From CALJFL01 sp964590005 (GTDB taxonomy: Bacteria; Pseudomonadota; Gammaproteobacteria; Pseudomonadales; Halieaceae), in contig CAZPVJ010000026.1 of NCBI GenBank assembly GCA_964590005.1, forward strand, positions 1 through 64,000: 64,000 bases of DNA. Direction: 5' to 3'. A model generated the notes under the pieces. The model saw only the letters and a list, made by a program, of their open reading frames with translations. It ran no database searches and had not been told where the DNA came from. Positions 53,065-62,110 of this stretch are shown piece by piece; position 1 is the first letter of the stretch; the number at the start of each line of letters is the position of its first letter. The position numbers and the translations under genes are program-made.

Positions 53065-54315
53065 CTAGCGCCGGGGCAACTGGTGCGAACGGGAAATAGC
53101 CTGCACTGGCTTGGGCAAATCCGGCAGATCCGACTCATGCGCCAGCAGCCCTTCCTGAAAGTAGGCCGCGCTGGAGCGCGTCTCACCCAATGCGGCGAGC
53201 AACCTGCCCAGCTCCGCACAGACTTCGGGTGATCGCTGCAGTTTGTAACCGCTTTCAAAATAGTCCCTGGCCTTGCCCCACAGCTTGTTGCGCGACGACA
53301 GTCGGCCCAGGGTAAGCATCAACATCGGATCGCGATTGTGATTGGTCAGCCAGGATTCGGCTTGTGATAATTGCCGCGACGCATTGCTGCTTTCTACCAG
53401 GCCGTAGAACCGTACCAGGCTGCTATCCCAGCTCTGCTTCAAGGAACGCAGAATCACTTTTTCAGCACTGCCATGATCGCCCTGCTCCAACAGCATGGAC
53501 ACGTAAAAGTGCAGTAGTTCGGGATCAGTCTTGAGATCCGCGGGCAGGCTCTTCCAGCGGCGGTGTAGTTCGTCAGCTGCGCCCTCCTCGGGCAAGCCTT
53601 GCTGGAGTAGACGGCTATGTACCCGCCGATCAAGTGCCAACAACTCTTCTTCAGGTAATAGCTTGTACTTCTTCAATTCCGGGAGTAATTCCGCCAGGTG
53701 TGCCCAATCTTCAAGACCCTCGTAGGCCTTGCGCATGAGATCGAGGACATGGGGGTGGCGACCGGCATTGCGGCGGGCGCGTACCAGTGTTGCCAGGGCC
53801 TGCTCGTATTGCCCGGCATCCAGTTTCAATTCTGCCTGGGTCAACTCCACAGCCACCCCGGCCTGGGACTCCGACTCTTCGGCGGCGCCCAGGTATTCAC
53901 GCATCTTGTCCGCTTCGTTCAACGCGTAACTGGCGCGCGCTGCCATCAGGTAATTGAGCAGCGGCGCCTCGTTGTTGCGGGCACCGCGCAGCAACTGCCG
54001 CCGGGCCTTGGCCCAATTGCCCTCGATAAAGTTAATCAGTCCGCGCGTTGTCAGGCGTGAGGATTGTCGCGCCTTGCGCGAGCCCATCCAGCTGACCAGG
54101 GAATTCTGTCCTGCCAGCAGCTTTCGCACCAGGCGTACCAGGCCGTATACCAGCAGGGTGAATATCACCAGCAGCAAGGTGCCTACCCAAAGGCTGGTTT
54201 CCAGCGTGTAATTGCCATAGGCCAATAGCACGTAGCCCGGGTCGGTTTCGATGAGGGCCACAATACCGACGCCCAGTAACAGGGCAATCAGTATGAGGAC
54301 GAACAGCTTGCGCAT
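53065..54315 (-). CDS. hemY: HemY, protoheme IX biogenesis protein
   Basis: A 416-residue membrane protein: two N-terminal transmembrane helices (about 4-24 and 41-63) then a TPR-rich cytoplasmic or periplasmic region. HemY in gammaproteobacteria is encoded with hemCDX; its role is in haem metabolism, but a catalytic activity is not shown (it is unrelated to the Bacillus HemY oxidase). Four bases separate it from hemX. Convergent with ubiD with a 4-base gap. Confidence 0.9.
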   Translation of the reverse strand: MRKLFVLILIALLLGVGIVALIETDPGYVLLAYGNYTLETSLWVGTLLLVIFTLLVYGLVRLVRKLLAGQNSLVSWMGSRKARQSSRLTTRGLINFIEGNWAKARRQLLRGARNNEAPLLNYLMAARASYALNEADKMREYLGAAEESESQAGVAVELTQAELKLDAGQYEQALATLVRARRNAGRHPHVLDLMRKAYEGLEDWAHLAELLPELKKYKLLPEEELLALDRRVHSRLLQQGLPEEGAADELHRRWKSLPADLKTDPELLHFYVSMLLEQGDHGSAEKVILRSLKQSWDSSLVRFYGLVESSNASRQLSQAESWLTNHNRDPMLMLTLGRLSSRNKLWGKARDYFESGYKLQRSPEVCAELGRLLAALGETRSSAAYFQEGLLAHESDLPDLPKPVQAISRSHQLPRR

Positions 54316-54318
54316 AGC

Positions 54319-55482
54319 CTAGCCCTCGCCATCGCGCTGCAAGCGCGCCGCCAGTGCTTCATCGACCGCTCTCAGCGACCGGGATATATCCGGCAAGTCC
54401 ACCGCAATAGTCATCGCGCGCAGTTCCGTAATCTCACGCACCACAGCCTGCGCGGCCGCTTCATCCGACTCGATAAACTCACCCGCCCAGTGTTCAGCCC
54501 GCTGCAGGCTCTCGTTGTAGAGCACCTGGTTTCCGGATAGCAGCGCAACCTGCGTCTGCTCGAGCAACATCCGCAGATTCTGGCGGACAAGCCCCTCCCA
54601 TTGCGGATCCATGAGGGCCTGCATAGGCACATCGCGACGCCGGATGATGATGTAGTCAGACAGTTTGAGTAAGGCGGATTCATAGCCCTGGCGCAAGCGC
54701 CCCTGCCAGTCATCAGCAGGCTCGGGATCGGGTTGCGCCTCGACATCAGGCATCTGGAATATCACCAGTGAACCCGCTTGTTCTATCAATGCAGCCAGGC
54801 GCAGGTAGACACCTTCGGTATCTATTCTGGGAACGGCCCGCAAAGCGGCTATGTCCGCTGCCACCGCACCCCTGGCCCCGTGCAGGGCCACATCATCAAG
54901 TTCTCTCAGCACCGCATCCGCACTGTTTAGCAGAGCCTGGGCCGCCGCTACATCGCCGGTCATGATCAGGCGCTGGTTGGCCAAACGCAGGAGGTACTCG
55001 GCTTCGGCCAGCAGCCAATCCTCACGATCGCTGGCGCTGAAGCGCGCCAGCTCCGCGCGTTGCTCGGCGATGAGTGCATCTACCCGTTCCAGCGCTGCGG
55101 TCTGCTCGGCCGCCAGCGACTCGAGTCTGGCAACATCCGACACGAGCTGTTCTTCCAGGCGCGCAACACCATCGCCCAATTCGCCGCGCAACTGCCGGGC
55201 AAGGCCGTCGGCATCGTCCTGCTTGGTTTCGGCACGTGATTCAAGACCTACCAGCCGGTCCACCAGTGCCGCTTCCCGTTTTTGTGCCTCCAGCAGTGAG
55301 TATCCGGCTGCACCCACCAGCGCCAGCGCAATGAGCAGGGCTAGCCAGGCGATGAACCCGCCGCGCCGCTTAACCGGGGGCGCCGGCGCCGGTTTGTCGG
55401 ATTTTGTCAGCGCCTTATCGTCGTCGCTGACCTCTTCGATCACGTCGTTAGTGTCGTTGTCTTGCTCTTTTTGCTCGCTCAC
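54319..55482 (-). CDS. hemX: HemX
   Basis: A 387-residue HemX-family protein, often mis-annotated as uroporphyrinogen-III methyltransferase although it lacks the methyltransferase fold. It has an acidic N-terminus, one transmembrane helix at about 43-64, a coiled coil at about 65-150, and a helical periplasmic domain. The start is GTG at 55482, immediately after the hemD stop. Confidence 0.88.
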   Translation of the reverse strand: MSEQKEQDNDTNDVIEEVSDDDKALTKSDKPAPAPPVKRRGGFIAWLALLIALALVGAAGYSLLEAQKREAALVDRLVGLESRAETKQDDADGLARQLRGELGDGVARLEEQLVSDVARLESLAAEQTAALERVDALIAEQRAELARFSASDREDWLLAEAEYLLRLANQRLIMTGDVAAAQALLNSADAVLRELDDVALHGARGAVAADIAALRAVPRIDTEGVYLRLAALIEQAGSLVIFQMPDVEAQPDPEPADDWQGRLRQGYESALLKLSDYIIIRRRDVPMQALMDPQWEGLVRQNLRMLLEQTQVALLSGNQVLYNESLQRAEHWAGEFIESDEAAAQAVVREITELRAMTIAVDLPDISRSLRAVDEALAARLQRDGEG

Positions 55483-56259
55483 TCAGCGTTCCCCCGAGCC
55501 TGGCCGCCAATTGTCCAACGCCTCTAGAACCGCTGCATCCGCAGCGTTCTCGGCCACCACAAGATTGGTAAACCCCATTGCCTCTGCCTCCCGCGCGACG
55601 CGCTGTGAAGGCAACAACAACGCTATATCCCGTAACTTAGTGCTTTCTCCCGGGCTAAGCAATGACAACATATTGGTGAGCGACTCGCCACTGGCGATCT
55701 GGATCAGCTCGATCTGCCATTCTTCCATACAGCGGGCCAACTCACCCGGGGCCAGAGACGGACAAACGCGGCGATAACAGCGCAAATCATTAACCAGTGC
55801 ACCCCTGGCTTCCAGCGAGGACCGAAGTGTTTCACGACCGCCCTCACCCTTAACGATGAGTACCTTATCGCCGGACACGTTCTGCAGGGTAGGCAGGGAC
55901 AGCAAACCCTCGCTGGTCATCCGGGAGCCCGGGGTATGCGCAACAATACCGTGCTCTCCGAGCTGGCTCGCAGTGCCGGAGCCGATCGCATACCAGTTCA
56001 GGCCCACGGGAAGCTGGGGCCACAGGGCTTCAATCTCCTCCATACCGAATCGGACCGCGTTGCCGCTGATAAATATCACATGCCGGTACTGATCCAGATT
56101 CAACATATACTGTCGATCGGCTGGCGTGAGGGCTGGCAGTGGGCACACTTCCAGCAGGGGCTTACAGAAAACACGAAAGCCCAGCTTTGTCAGCGCATCG
56201 GCCAGGTCATCAGCTTGCCCCGTTGGCCGCGTAACCAGCACCGACCCCCTACTGCCCAT
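55483..56259 (-). CDS. hemD: Uroporphyrinogen-III synthase
   Basis: Cyclises hydroxymethylbilane to uroporphyrinogen III, 258 residues from the ATG at 56259. The longer frame to 56379 would overlap hemC and is not family-like. Family blocks are SVLVTRP at the N-terminus, YAIGSGTASQL and LIVKGEGGRETL, in the two-domain HemD layout. It starts inside the end of hemC (11-base overlap). Confidence 0.92.
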   Translation of the reverse strand: MGSRGSVLVTRPTGQADDLADALTKLGFRVFCKPLLEVCPLPALTPADRQYMLNLDQYRHVIFISGNAVRFGMEEIEALWPQLPVGLNWYAIGSGTASQLGEHGIVAHTPGSRMTSEGLLSLPTLQNVSGDKVLIVKGEGGRETLRSSLEARGALVNDLRCYRRVCPSLAPGELARCMEEWQIELIQIASGESLTNMLSLLSPGESTKLRDIALLLPSQRVAREAEAMGFTNLVVAENAADAAVLEALDNWRPGSGER

Positions 56260-57178
56260 AGACTTCGGCCAGAATATCCGCAGCCCCTTGTGCGAGCAGG
56301 TCCGTTGCCACAGAAATCCCAAGGGCCTCGGCTTCGGCAGCGGGTGCCCGATCCTGGGCTGTGAGCAACAGGCTGCCATCGGGTCGGCCTACAAGACCGC
56401 GAAGCCGAAGCATGTCGTCGTCATCAAGCTCCGCGAAGCAGGCGATAGGTACCTGGCAACCTCCCTGGAGGTGACGATTCATCGCGCGCTCAGCCGTTAC
56501 CCTTACCGCGGAGGGACGATGATGCAAACAGGCGAGGCGCTTTGCTGTCCCGGTGTCGCCCTGGCGCAACTCTATACCCACGGCGCCCTGCCCTCCCGCG
56601 GGAAGGGAATCGTCGACGGGGATGCGCGTAGCTATTCGCTCGGCAAAGCCAAGGCGCAGCAAACCGGCGCTGGCCAGGATGATGGCGTCGTATTCACCCT
56701 CATCCAACTTGCGCAGGCGGGTATTCACATTGCCTCGCAGAAAGTGCACGTCAAGATCAGGCCGCCGGGCTCGCAACTGGCATTCGCGACGCAAGCTGGA
56801 AGTACCAACCACGCTGCCCGCGGGCAGATCCCCGAGGCTACTGAATCGGTTACTGACGAAGGCGTCGGTAGGATCCTCGCGCTCACAGATAACACCGAGC
56901 TCAAGGCCCTCTGGGAATTCCATTGGTACGTCTTTCATCGAGTGAACGGCAATATCGGCACTGCCATCAAGTAGCGCAGTTTCCAACTCCTTGACGAACA
57001 GCCCCTTGCCTCCCACCTTGGCCAGCGGTACATCGAGAAGCTGGTCGCCGCGGGACGTCATACCCAGCAGCACCACTTCCAGGTCATCGTGCGCCTTCAG
57101 CAAGGCGTCGCGTACATACTCGGCCTGCCACAAGGCCAGCGGGCTTTCGCGTGTGGCAATCGTGAGTTTGCGCGGCAT
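56249..57178 (-). CDS. hemC: Hydroxymethylbilane synthase (porphobilinogen deaminase)
   Basis: Polymerises four porphobilinogens, 309 residues. The dipyrromethane cofactor attaches to Cys241 (GGCQVPIAC), the substrate-binding block is HSMKDVP, and GTSSLRR is at 125-131. It is in the algR-hemC-hemD-hemX-hemY order; a 62-base gap separates it from algR. Confidence 0.97.
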   Translation of the reverse strand: MPRKLTIATRESPLALWQAEYVRDALLKAHDDLEVVLLGMTSRGDQLLDVPLAKVGGKGLFVKELETALLDGSADIAVHSMKDVPMEFPEGLELGVICEREDPTDAFVSNRFSSLGDLPAGSVVGTSSLRRECQLRARRPDLDVHFLRGNVNTRLRKLDEGEYDAIILASAGLLRLGFAERIATRIPVDDSLPAGGQGAVGIELRQGDTGTAKRLACLHHRPSAVRVTAERAMNRHLQGGCQVPIACFAELDDDDMLRLRGLVGRPDGSLLLTAQDRAPAAEAEALGISVATDLLAQGAADILAEVYGQ

Positions 57179-57240
57179 CTCTTACTCTTCCTGTAAAGGG
57201 CGCCCATGATAGCAGCAGGGTGAAAACGCAGCGACCTTGG

Positions 57241-57963
57241 TCAGCGCTGCAAGAGGCGCTCTTTTACTTCCGCCAGGTGGCGCCGGCTCACCGTGGGCGT
57301 TTGATCCACACCCTGCAGCTCAACACACCAACCGCTGTCGTCGCGGACCAGGCGAACAATATAGTTCAGCGCGACAAGGGCACTGCGGTGGGTACGAACA
57401 AAAGCATCGCCAAACTCCTGCTCCAGGTCCTTCAGCGTATCTGGCAGCAACAGCTCACCACTATCACTGTAGGCGGTTACATACTTTTGCCCGGCGACAA
57501 AGCAGCGAATGGCATCAACTGGCATGGTCTCCAGACCACGATGAGTTTGACTGCTGACCTGGCGACGCCCCTGGGGTTCACCCTGCAAGGCAGCGAGCTG
57601 TACGCGGTTAACCCGGGTGGCACCAGCCAATGCCCTGGCGAGCTCAGCCTCACGCACCGGTTTTAACAAATAGGCCACGGCGTGATGCTGCAGGGCCTCC
57701 AGCGCATACTCATCATAGGCGGTGCAGAATATTACGGCGGGGGGGTTGGCGAGTGCCTCTAACCGCGTTGCGACTTCGATTCCGTCCATGCCTGGCATCC
57801 GGATATCGAGCAATAACAGGTCAGGCTCAGCTATCGCTACCTGCTCCAACGCCTCTTCGCCGCTGGCCGCAGTCAGGCATTCAGCGTCCGGCTGCACGGT
57901 AACAAGCAGGCGCTGCAGGCGTTCACGAGCCAGGGGTTCGTCATCGACAACCAGGACTTTCAT
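57241..57963 (-). CDS. algR: LytTR response regulator AlgR
   Basis: A 240-residue response regulator. The N-terminal receiver has Asp7, Asp8 and the phospho-acceptor Asp53 (LLLDIRMPGMDG); the C-terminal LytTR DNA-binding domain starts near residue 135 (RFRTH-type region THRSALVALNYI). In Pseudomonas AlgR controls alginate and type IV pilus (fimU) genes with FimS/AlgZ. It overlaps the sensor gene by 4 bases (ATGA). The presence of pilU in this window makes a pilus link plausible. Confidence 0.93.
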   Translation of the reverse strand: MKVLVVDDEPLARERLQRLLVTVQPDAECLTAASGEEALEQVAIAEPDLLLLDIRMPGMDGIEVATRLEALANPPAVIFCTAYDEYALEALQHHAVAYLLKPVREAELARALAGATRVNRVQLAALQGEPQGRRQVSSQTHRGLETMPVDAIRCFVAGQKYVTAYSDSGELLLPDTLKDLEQEFGDAFVRTHRSALVALNYIVRLVRDDSGWCVELQGVDQTPTVSRRHLAEVKERLLQR

Positions 57964-59018
57964 TCACCCTGCTCCAACGGGTATTGCAACACGACCGTAA
58001 ACTGGCGTTCATCGTGAGAGGTCTTCAACCCAGCGTCCCCGTCGAAGAGACCCTGCAGTCGCTGCTCAATATTGGCCAAAGCCATGTGATGACCGCCACC
58101 GTAAGTCGACCGGGCCGGAACCGGGTTCTCGATTGTGACCCGCAGATCGTTGTCGACCCGCTCCACGGCCACCCGGATCGTACCGCCCTCGGGCAACTGG
58201 GCGACCCCGTGATACACCGCATTTTCGACCAACGGCTGAAGTAACAGGCCCGGCATGAGTGCGTCGTCCAGGCTGGCATCCAACGCCCAGTCCACAGCCA
58301 GTCGATCGCCCAGGCGTAACTGTTCGATACCCAGGTACAAACGACAGAGATGCAACTCGTCGGCCACGGTCGTATTGCGGTAATTGTCTTGCAGGCTGGC
58401 TCGAAACAGTTCGGCCAGGTCCTCCACAGCCTGCTCTGCCGCGGCAGGGCGCGAACTGATCAGGCTGGCAATACTGTTCATCGTATTGAACAGGAAGTGG
58501 GGTCGTATCCGCGCCCGCAGCGAGTCGAGTCGGGCCTGGAGCTCCGAGCGTTCGCGCAGCTTGACCTGCTGCTGCAGGTAGAAATAGCGCAGCACAATGC
58601 CGCTGAGCACCGCAGCCAGGAGCAGGTTGCGCAATAACCACCAGCCGCCCACCGTATTCATGGACAGGGGGAGGTAGAATGACTGGGCAAACCAACTACT
58701 CAGGCCTGTCACCAGCAGCACGACCACCATGCTACCGGCGGTGGCGACGTGCAATGACATGCGTGAAAAGGGTTTGCGCAGCTGACAAAGAATCGCAGCA
58801 CTGAGCAGAACAACCCACTGCACGAACAAAGAGCCGCTGGCCAACAGGTCCCAGTTAAAGCTGGGCAGCGCGCTGACCGCAAGCGCATAGACCAGCACCA
58901 TGAGCTCGGCCAGCAGGATCATTACGAACAGCGAACGAGGACTGCACAAATCGGGAATGAAAAACTCCCCAGATTGCTGGTCCTGCTGCCCGGCCGGCCG
59001 CCCTGGCAATCCCTGCAT
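57960..59018 (-). CDS. algZ: LytS-family sensor histidine kinase AlgZ/FimS
   Basis: A 352-residue kinase from the ATG at 59018 (GGAG about 8 bases upstream); a GTG at 59036 is a less likely start. There are four hydrophobic helices in the first half, then a His_kinase domain with the phospho-acceptor block RIRPHFLFNTMNSIASL and a HATPase with LLLQPLVENAVYHG. FimS/AlgZ lacks a recognisable sensory domain beyond the membrane part. Partner is AlgR. Confidence 0.93.
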   Translation of the reverse strand: MQGLPGRPAGQQDQQSGEFFIPDLCSPRSLFVMILLAELMVLVYALAVSALPSFNWDLLASGSLFVQWVVLLSAAILCQLRKPFSRMSLHVATAGSMVVVLLVTGLSSWFAQSFYLPLSMNTVGGWWLLRNLLLAAVLSGIVLRYFYLQQQVKLRERSELQARLDSLRARIRPHFLFNTMNSIASLISSRPAAAEQAVEDLAELFRASLQDNYRNTTVADELHLCRLYLGIEQLRLGDRLAVDWALDASLDDALMPGLLLQPLVENAVYHGVAQLPEGGTIRVAVERVDNDLRVTIENPVPARSTYGGGHHMALANIEQRLQGLFDGDAGLKTSHDERQFTVVLQYPLEQGE

Positions 59019-59121
59019 ACAGACGCTCCCCCTCACTTAGCTGGTATACTTGCATCCTTGATTGGCGCGAACAAGCCCTAAAGTTTGGTGGCCGCGGGGC
59101 CCCTATAGGATTTCTCCAGCA

Positions 59122-60531
59122 ATGAGCAAAAAACCCGATACCAGCAAGTTGTGGGGCGGCCGCTTTACTGAAGCCACCGACAGTTTTGTGCAACGCTTCA
59201 CCGCCTCGGTGGAGTTTGACCAGCGCATGGCTGCCCAGGATATCCAGGGCTCCTTGGCCCATGCCGCCATGCTGCACGACGTCGGCGTGCTCAGTACCGA
59301 GGAGCTGGAGCAAATTCGTGCCGGCCTCGCGCAAATAACCGAGGAGATCAGCGACGGGACTTTCCGATGGTCGGTTGCCCTCGAGGATGTGCACATGAAT
59401 ATCGAGGCCAGGCTCACCGAACTGATCGGCGTGGCGGGCAAAAAATTGCACACGGGCCGCTCACGCAACGACCAGGTGGCCACGGATATCCGGCTGTATC
59501 TGCGTGCGGCAATCGATCTCATTGCGCAGGAGCTTACCCGCCTGCAACAAGGTACGATCGAGCTCGCCGCCCGACATAGCGACACGGTAATGCCCGGGTT
59601 CACCCATCTGCAAACCGCCCAACCGGTCACCTTCGGTCACCATCTGCTGGCCTGGAATGAAATGTTGGAGCGTGATCACGGGCGTTTGCTCGACTGCCGC
59701 ACCCGACTCAACCGATGCCCACTCGGGGCCGCGGCCCTGGCTGGCACTACCTACCCGATCGATCGACAGTTAACCGCATCTGCATTGGGCTTCGAGGGTC
59801 CCACCAATAACTCCCTGGACTCCGTATCAGATCGAGATTTCGCGATCGAGTTCTGCAGTTTCGCAGCCCTGCTGATGACGCACCTCTCCCGCATGTCCGA
59901 GGAGCTGGTGCTATGGACCTCGGCGCAGTTCGATTTCATCGAGCTGCCGGATCGTTTTTGCACCGGTTCTTCGATCATGCCGCAGAAGAAGAATCCGGAT
60001 GTCCCCGAGCTGGTCAGGGGCAAAACCGGCAGGGTCAACGGGCACCTGGTAGCCCTGCTCACACTCATGAAGAGCCAGCCCCTGGCCTACAACAAGGACA
60101 ACCAGGAAGACAAGGAGCCCTTGTTCGATACCGTCGATACGGTGTTGGACTCACTGCGGGCCTTTGCCGATATGGTGCCCGCCATCCGGGCACGTGAGGA
60201 CAACATGCGCGAAGCCGCGCGACGGGGATTTTCTACCGCGACCGATCTGGCCGACTACCTCGTGGGGCTCGGTCTGCCTTTTCGCGATGCGCACGAAGTG
60301 GTCGGTGCTGCCGTCGCCCACGGCGTTGAAAGCGGGCTGGACCTCGCCGACATGGACCTGGCAACCCTGCAGGGGTTCTGTGGTGACATTCAGGAAGACG
60401 TCTACGAGGTGCTTACCCTGGAGGGCTCAGTGGCTGCACGGGACCATGTTGGTGGTACGGCGCCGGCACGGGTTGGGGAGGCGGCAGAGCGCGCGCTGGC
60501 AGTACTGGCAGCACGTGGCGCCTCGGACTAA
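59122..60531 (+). CDS. argH: Argininosuccinate lyase
   Basis: Last step of arginine synthesis, 469 residues from the ATG at 59122 (frames further upstream are not family-like). The fumarase/aspartase signature GSSIMPQKKNPD is at 282-293 with Ser283; the other catalytic residue is His161 (PGFTHLQ). Divergent from algZ, as in Pseudomonas. Its stop overlaps the convergent DUF3187 gene by 4 bases. Confidence 0.97.
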   Translation: MSKKPDTSKLWGGRFTEATDSFVQRFTASVEFDQRMAAQDIQGSLAHAAMLHDVGVLSTEELEQIRAGLAQITEEISDGTFRWSVALEDVHMNIEARLTELIGVAGKKLHTGRSRNDQVATDIRLYLRAAIDLIAQELTRLQQGTIELAARHSDTVMPGFTHLQTAQPVTFGHHLLAWNEMLERDHGRLLDCRTRLNRCPLGAAALAGTTYPIDRQLTASALGFEGPTNNSLDSVSDRDFAIEFCSFAALLMTHLSRMSEELVLWTSAQFDFIELPDRFCTGSSIMPQKKNPDVPELVRGKTGRVNGHLVALLTLMKSQPLAYNKDNQEDKEPLFDTVDTVLDSLRAFADMVPAIRAREDNMREAARRGFSTATDLADYLVGLGLPFRDAHEVVGAAVAHGVESGLDLADMDLATLQGFCGDIQEDVYEVLTLEGSVAARDHVGGTAPARVGEAAERALAVLAARGASD

Positions 60532-61511
60532 TCCCCCATGCGGTAACGCAGGCTGGCCTGAAAGGTGACATCGGGCGCAGTTTCCACCTGCACATCTTCA
60601 ATAAAGCTGAAATCCAGCGCCCATTTCTCGGTAAACCGCCACCGTGCTCCCAGGGTCAACCAAATGGCCTCGTCCCCCAGCGCGGTGACAGCGCTGTCCG
60701 CTGGCGCGGCGTTGGCGTCGAGCTGGGCGATCAGCGACCAGCGCTGACCCAGTTGCCAGTCCAGGCTCAGTCCGGCAAACCAGAGATCCTGCTCTTGCAG
60801 GTCTCCAAGAACATCGGCATCACCGGCGTGAAGATAGCCGAGCTGCCCATGCCAGGTTAATGGCAGGTCAGCAAGATGCTGGCCGGAAAATCGCGCGACC
60901 AAAAAGATATCGTCACTGCCGCTACCCAGGAAATCATCTTCATCACCGGTAGCGAACTTGTAACCCAACGCAACCGCTGCCACGGCGTCATCCTCGCGGT
61001 AAAACGCATAATTGAGGCTGAGACTGATATCGCCCAGACCAGAAGCATCATCTTCCAGTAAAAATCCGGCATCCGGGCTCGCGTAGCGATACTCGAGCAC
61101 ATCGCGGGGTGCCTGGGATCGGCCGCCATCGGACAGGCCCCAGAGGTCGTGCCAGCTGTCGATCAAGCTGTCCAGCTTGCCACCGCTCTGGTCCAACCAG
61201 GGAAGCTCTGCGTGCAGCTCCCAGTTATCAGTCAGGCCATAGCGCCACTCCAGCGCCAGGCGCAGGGTTTCGCCATCGAGGGTGAGCACCTCGAGGCCTT
61301 CGGTATCTTCTACGTAGTGGCTGGCAATGCTGGTATGCAGCGCAACACTGCTGGTACCGCCGGCAACGGTCGCCGCCGCGCGCTGCGAGGGCAGACCAAA
61401 CAAACCCGTCACAGGACTGAGATTTTTGGCGTACAGCGTGTCGTCGGCAACAGCAAGCTGCGACAGCGATCCAACCACCAGCGCCAGGAAGGCTACGGGA
61501 GATACTCGCAC
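60528..61511 (-). CDS. DUF3187 outer-membrane beta-barrel protein
   Basis: A 327-residue protein with a signal peptide (cleavage after about residue 22, VADD) and alternating-strand sequence throughout, ending in SLRYRMGD. It looks like a DUF3187-type outer-membrane barrel of unknown function. It lies between argH and cyaY, downstream of cyaY on the same strand by 3 bases, so it may be co-transcribed with cyaY. Confidence 0.75.
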   Translation of the reverse strand: MRVSPVAFLALVVGSLSQLAVADDTLYAKNLSPVTGLFGLPSQRAAATVAGGTSSVALHTSIASHYVEDTEGLEVLTLDGETLRLALEWRYGLTDNWELHAELPWLDQSGGKLDSLIDSWHDLWGLSDGGRSQAPRDVLEYRYASPDAGFLLEDDASGLGDISLSLNYAFYREDDAVAAVALGYKFATGDEDDFLGSGSDDIFLVARFSGQHLADLPLTWHGQLGYLHAGDADVLGDLQEQDLWFAGLSLDWQLGQRWSLIAQLDANAAPADSAVTALGDEAIWLTLGARWRFTEKWALDFSFIEDVQVETAPDVTFQASLRYRMGD

Positions 61512-61514
61512 CAG

Positions 61515-61835
61515 TCAGCCCCAGTCGAAGTCTATGCCACCATGGATTGCCATCTGCTCGACCACGAAAGGACGAAAGAGGCTGCCGTCACGGGTATTGC
61601 GCCAGTCACCGGCAGCCCCGTCATACTCGTAATGAAAGCCGCCCGAAGGCGCAGCAAACCACAGCTGTCGTGTTGGGGGTTGACGACTGAACACCAGGGT
61701 CACGCCATTGTTGAAACGGACCGTGAGAACACCGCCACCAATTTCATAATCCAGGTCGTCGTCAACCTCGTCCAGTGCCTCCTCCATCTGCTCGAAAGTC
61801 GCGTCCACAAGATCGTTGAATTCTGCTTCTGTCAT
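61515..61835 (-). CDS. cyaY: CyaY frataxin-like iron donor protein
   Basis: A 106-residue frataxin homologue from the ATG at 61835, equal in length to E. coli CyaY. The acidic first helix (FEQMEEALDEVDDDLDYE) and the strand GGVLTVRFNNG are typical. CyaY regulates iron delivery to IscU in Fe-S cluster assembly. Divergent from lptM-lysA, as in Pseudomonas and E. coli. A longer frame from 61940 is not used. Confidence 0.93.
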   Translation of the reverse strand: MTEAEFNDLVDATFEQMEEALDEVDDDLDYEIGGGVLTVRFNNGVTLVFSRQPPTRQLWFAAPSGGFHYEYDGAAGDWRNTRDGSLFRPFVVEQMAIHGGIDFDWG

Positions 61836-61938
61836 AGTCTGGTTGCACCGCCCACATGCGAAAAAAGCATGATAAGGGCTGCTCGCGCAGGTTACTAGCG
61901 GCCTGTATAATCGCCCGTTTTGCGCAGGGACTATCGTC

Positions 61939-62094
61939 ATGCAACAGCTTACAACCGCGTTGGTATTGCTTACGCTGCTGCTGGCCGGGTGTGGCCAGAC
62001 GGGGCCGCTTTACCTGCCCGGCGCAGAGCCTGAGGAGGTCGATACGGAGGTGTCGCAGCCAACGCCCGTTGATGACCCTGCAGCACCGGAGTAA
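61939..62094 (+). CDS. lptM: LptM/YifL small lipoprotein
   Basis: A 51-residue lipoprotein. The signal has the lipobox LLAGC with Cys18, followed by GQTGPLYLP, the conserved LptM motif. LptM (YifL) helps assemble the LptD LPS translocon by mimicking LPS. The remaining tail is acidic and low-complexity. AGGGA lies about 9 bases before the ATG. It is the first gene of the lysA-dapF run, divergent from cyaY. Confidence 0.9.
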   Translation: MQQLTTALVLLTLLLAGCGQTGPLYLPGAEPEEVDTEVSQPTPVDDPAAPE

Positions 62095-62110
62095 AGGCCT
62101 GGAATCTGCC

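Noticed and set aside
55372..55777. Plus-strand Ser/Ala-rich frame across the hemX-hemD junction
   Set aside because: Antisense to the conserved hemX/hemD genes; composition is that of a shadow frame.
59062..59121. N-terminal extension of ArgH
   Set aside because: Family N-termini begin near MSKK...WGGRF at 59122; the extension is not conserved-looking.
61836..61940. N-terminal extension of CyaY
   Set aside because: CyaY is normally about 106 residues, starting at 61835; the extension is Cys/Pro-rich and overlaps the lptM start.
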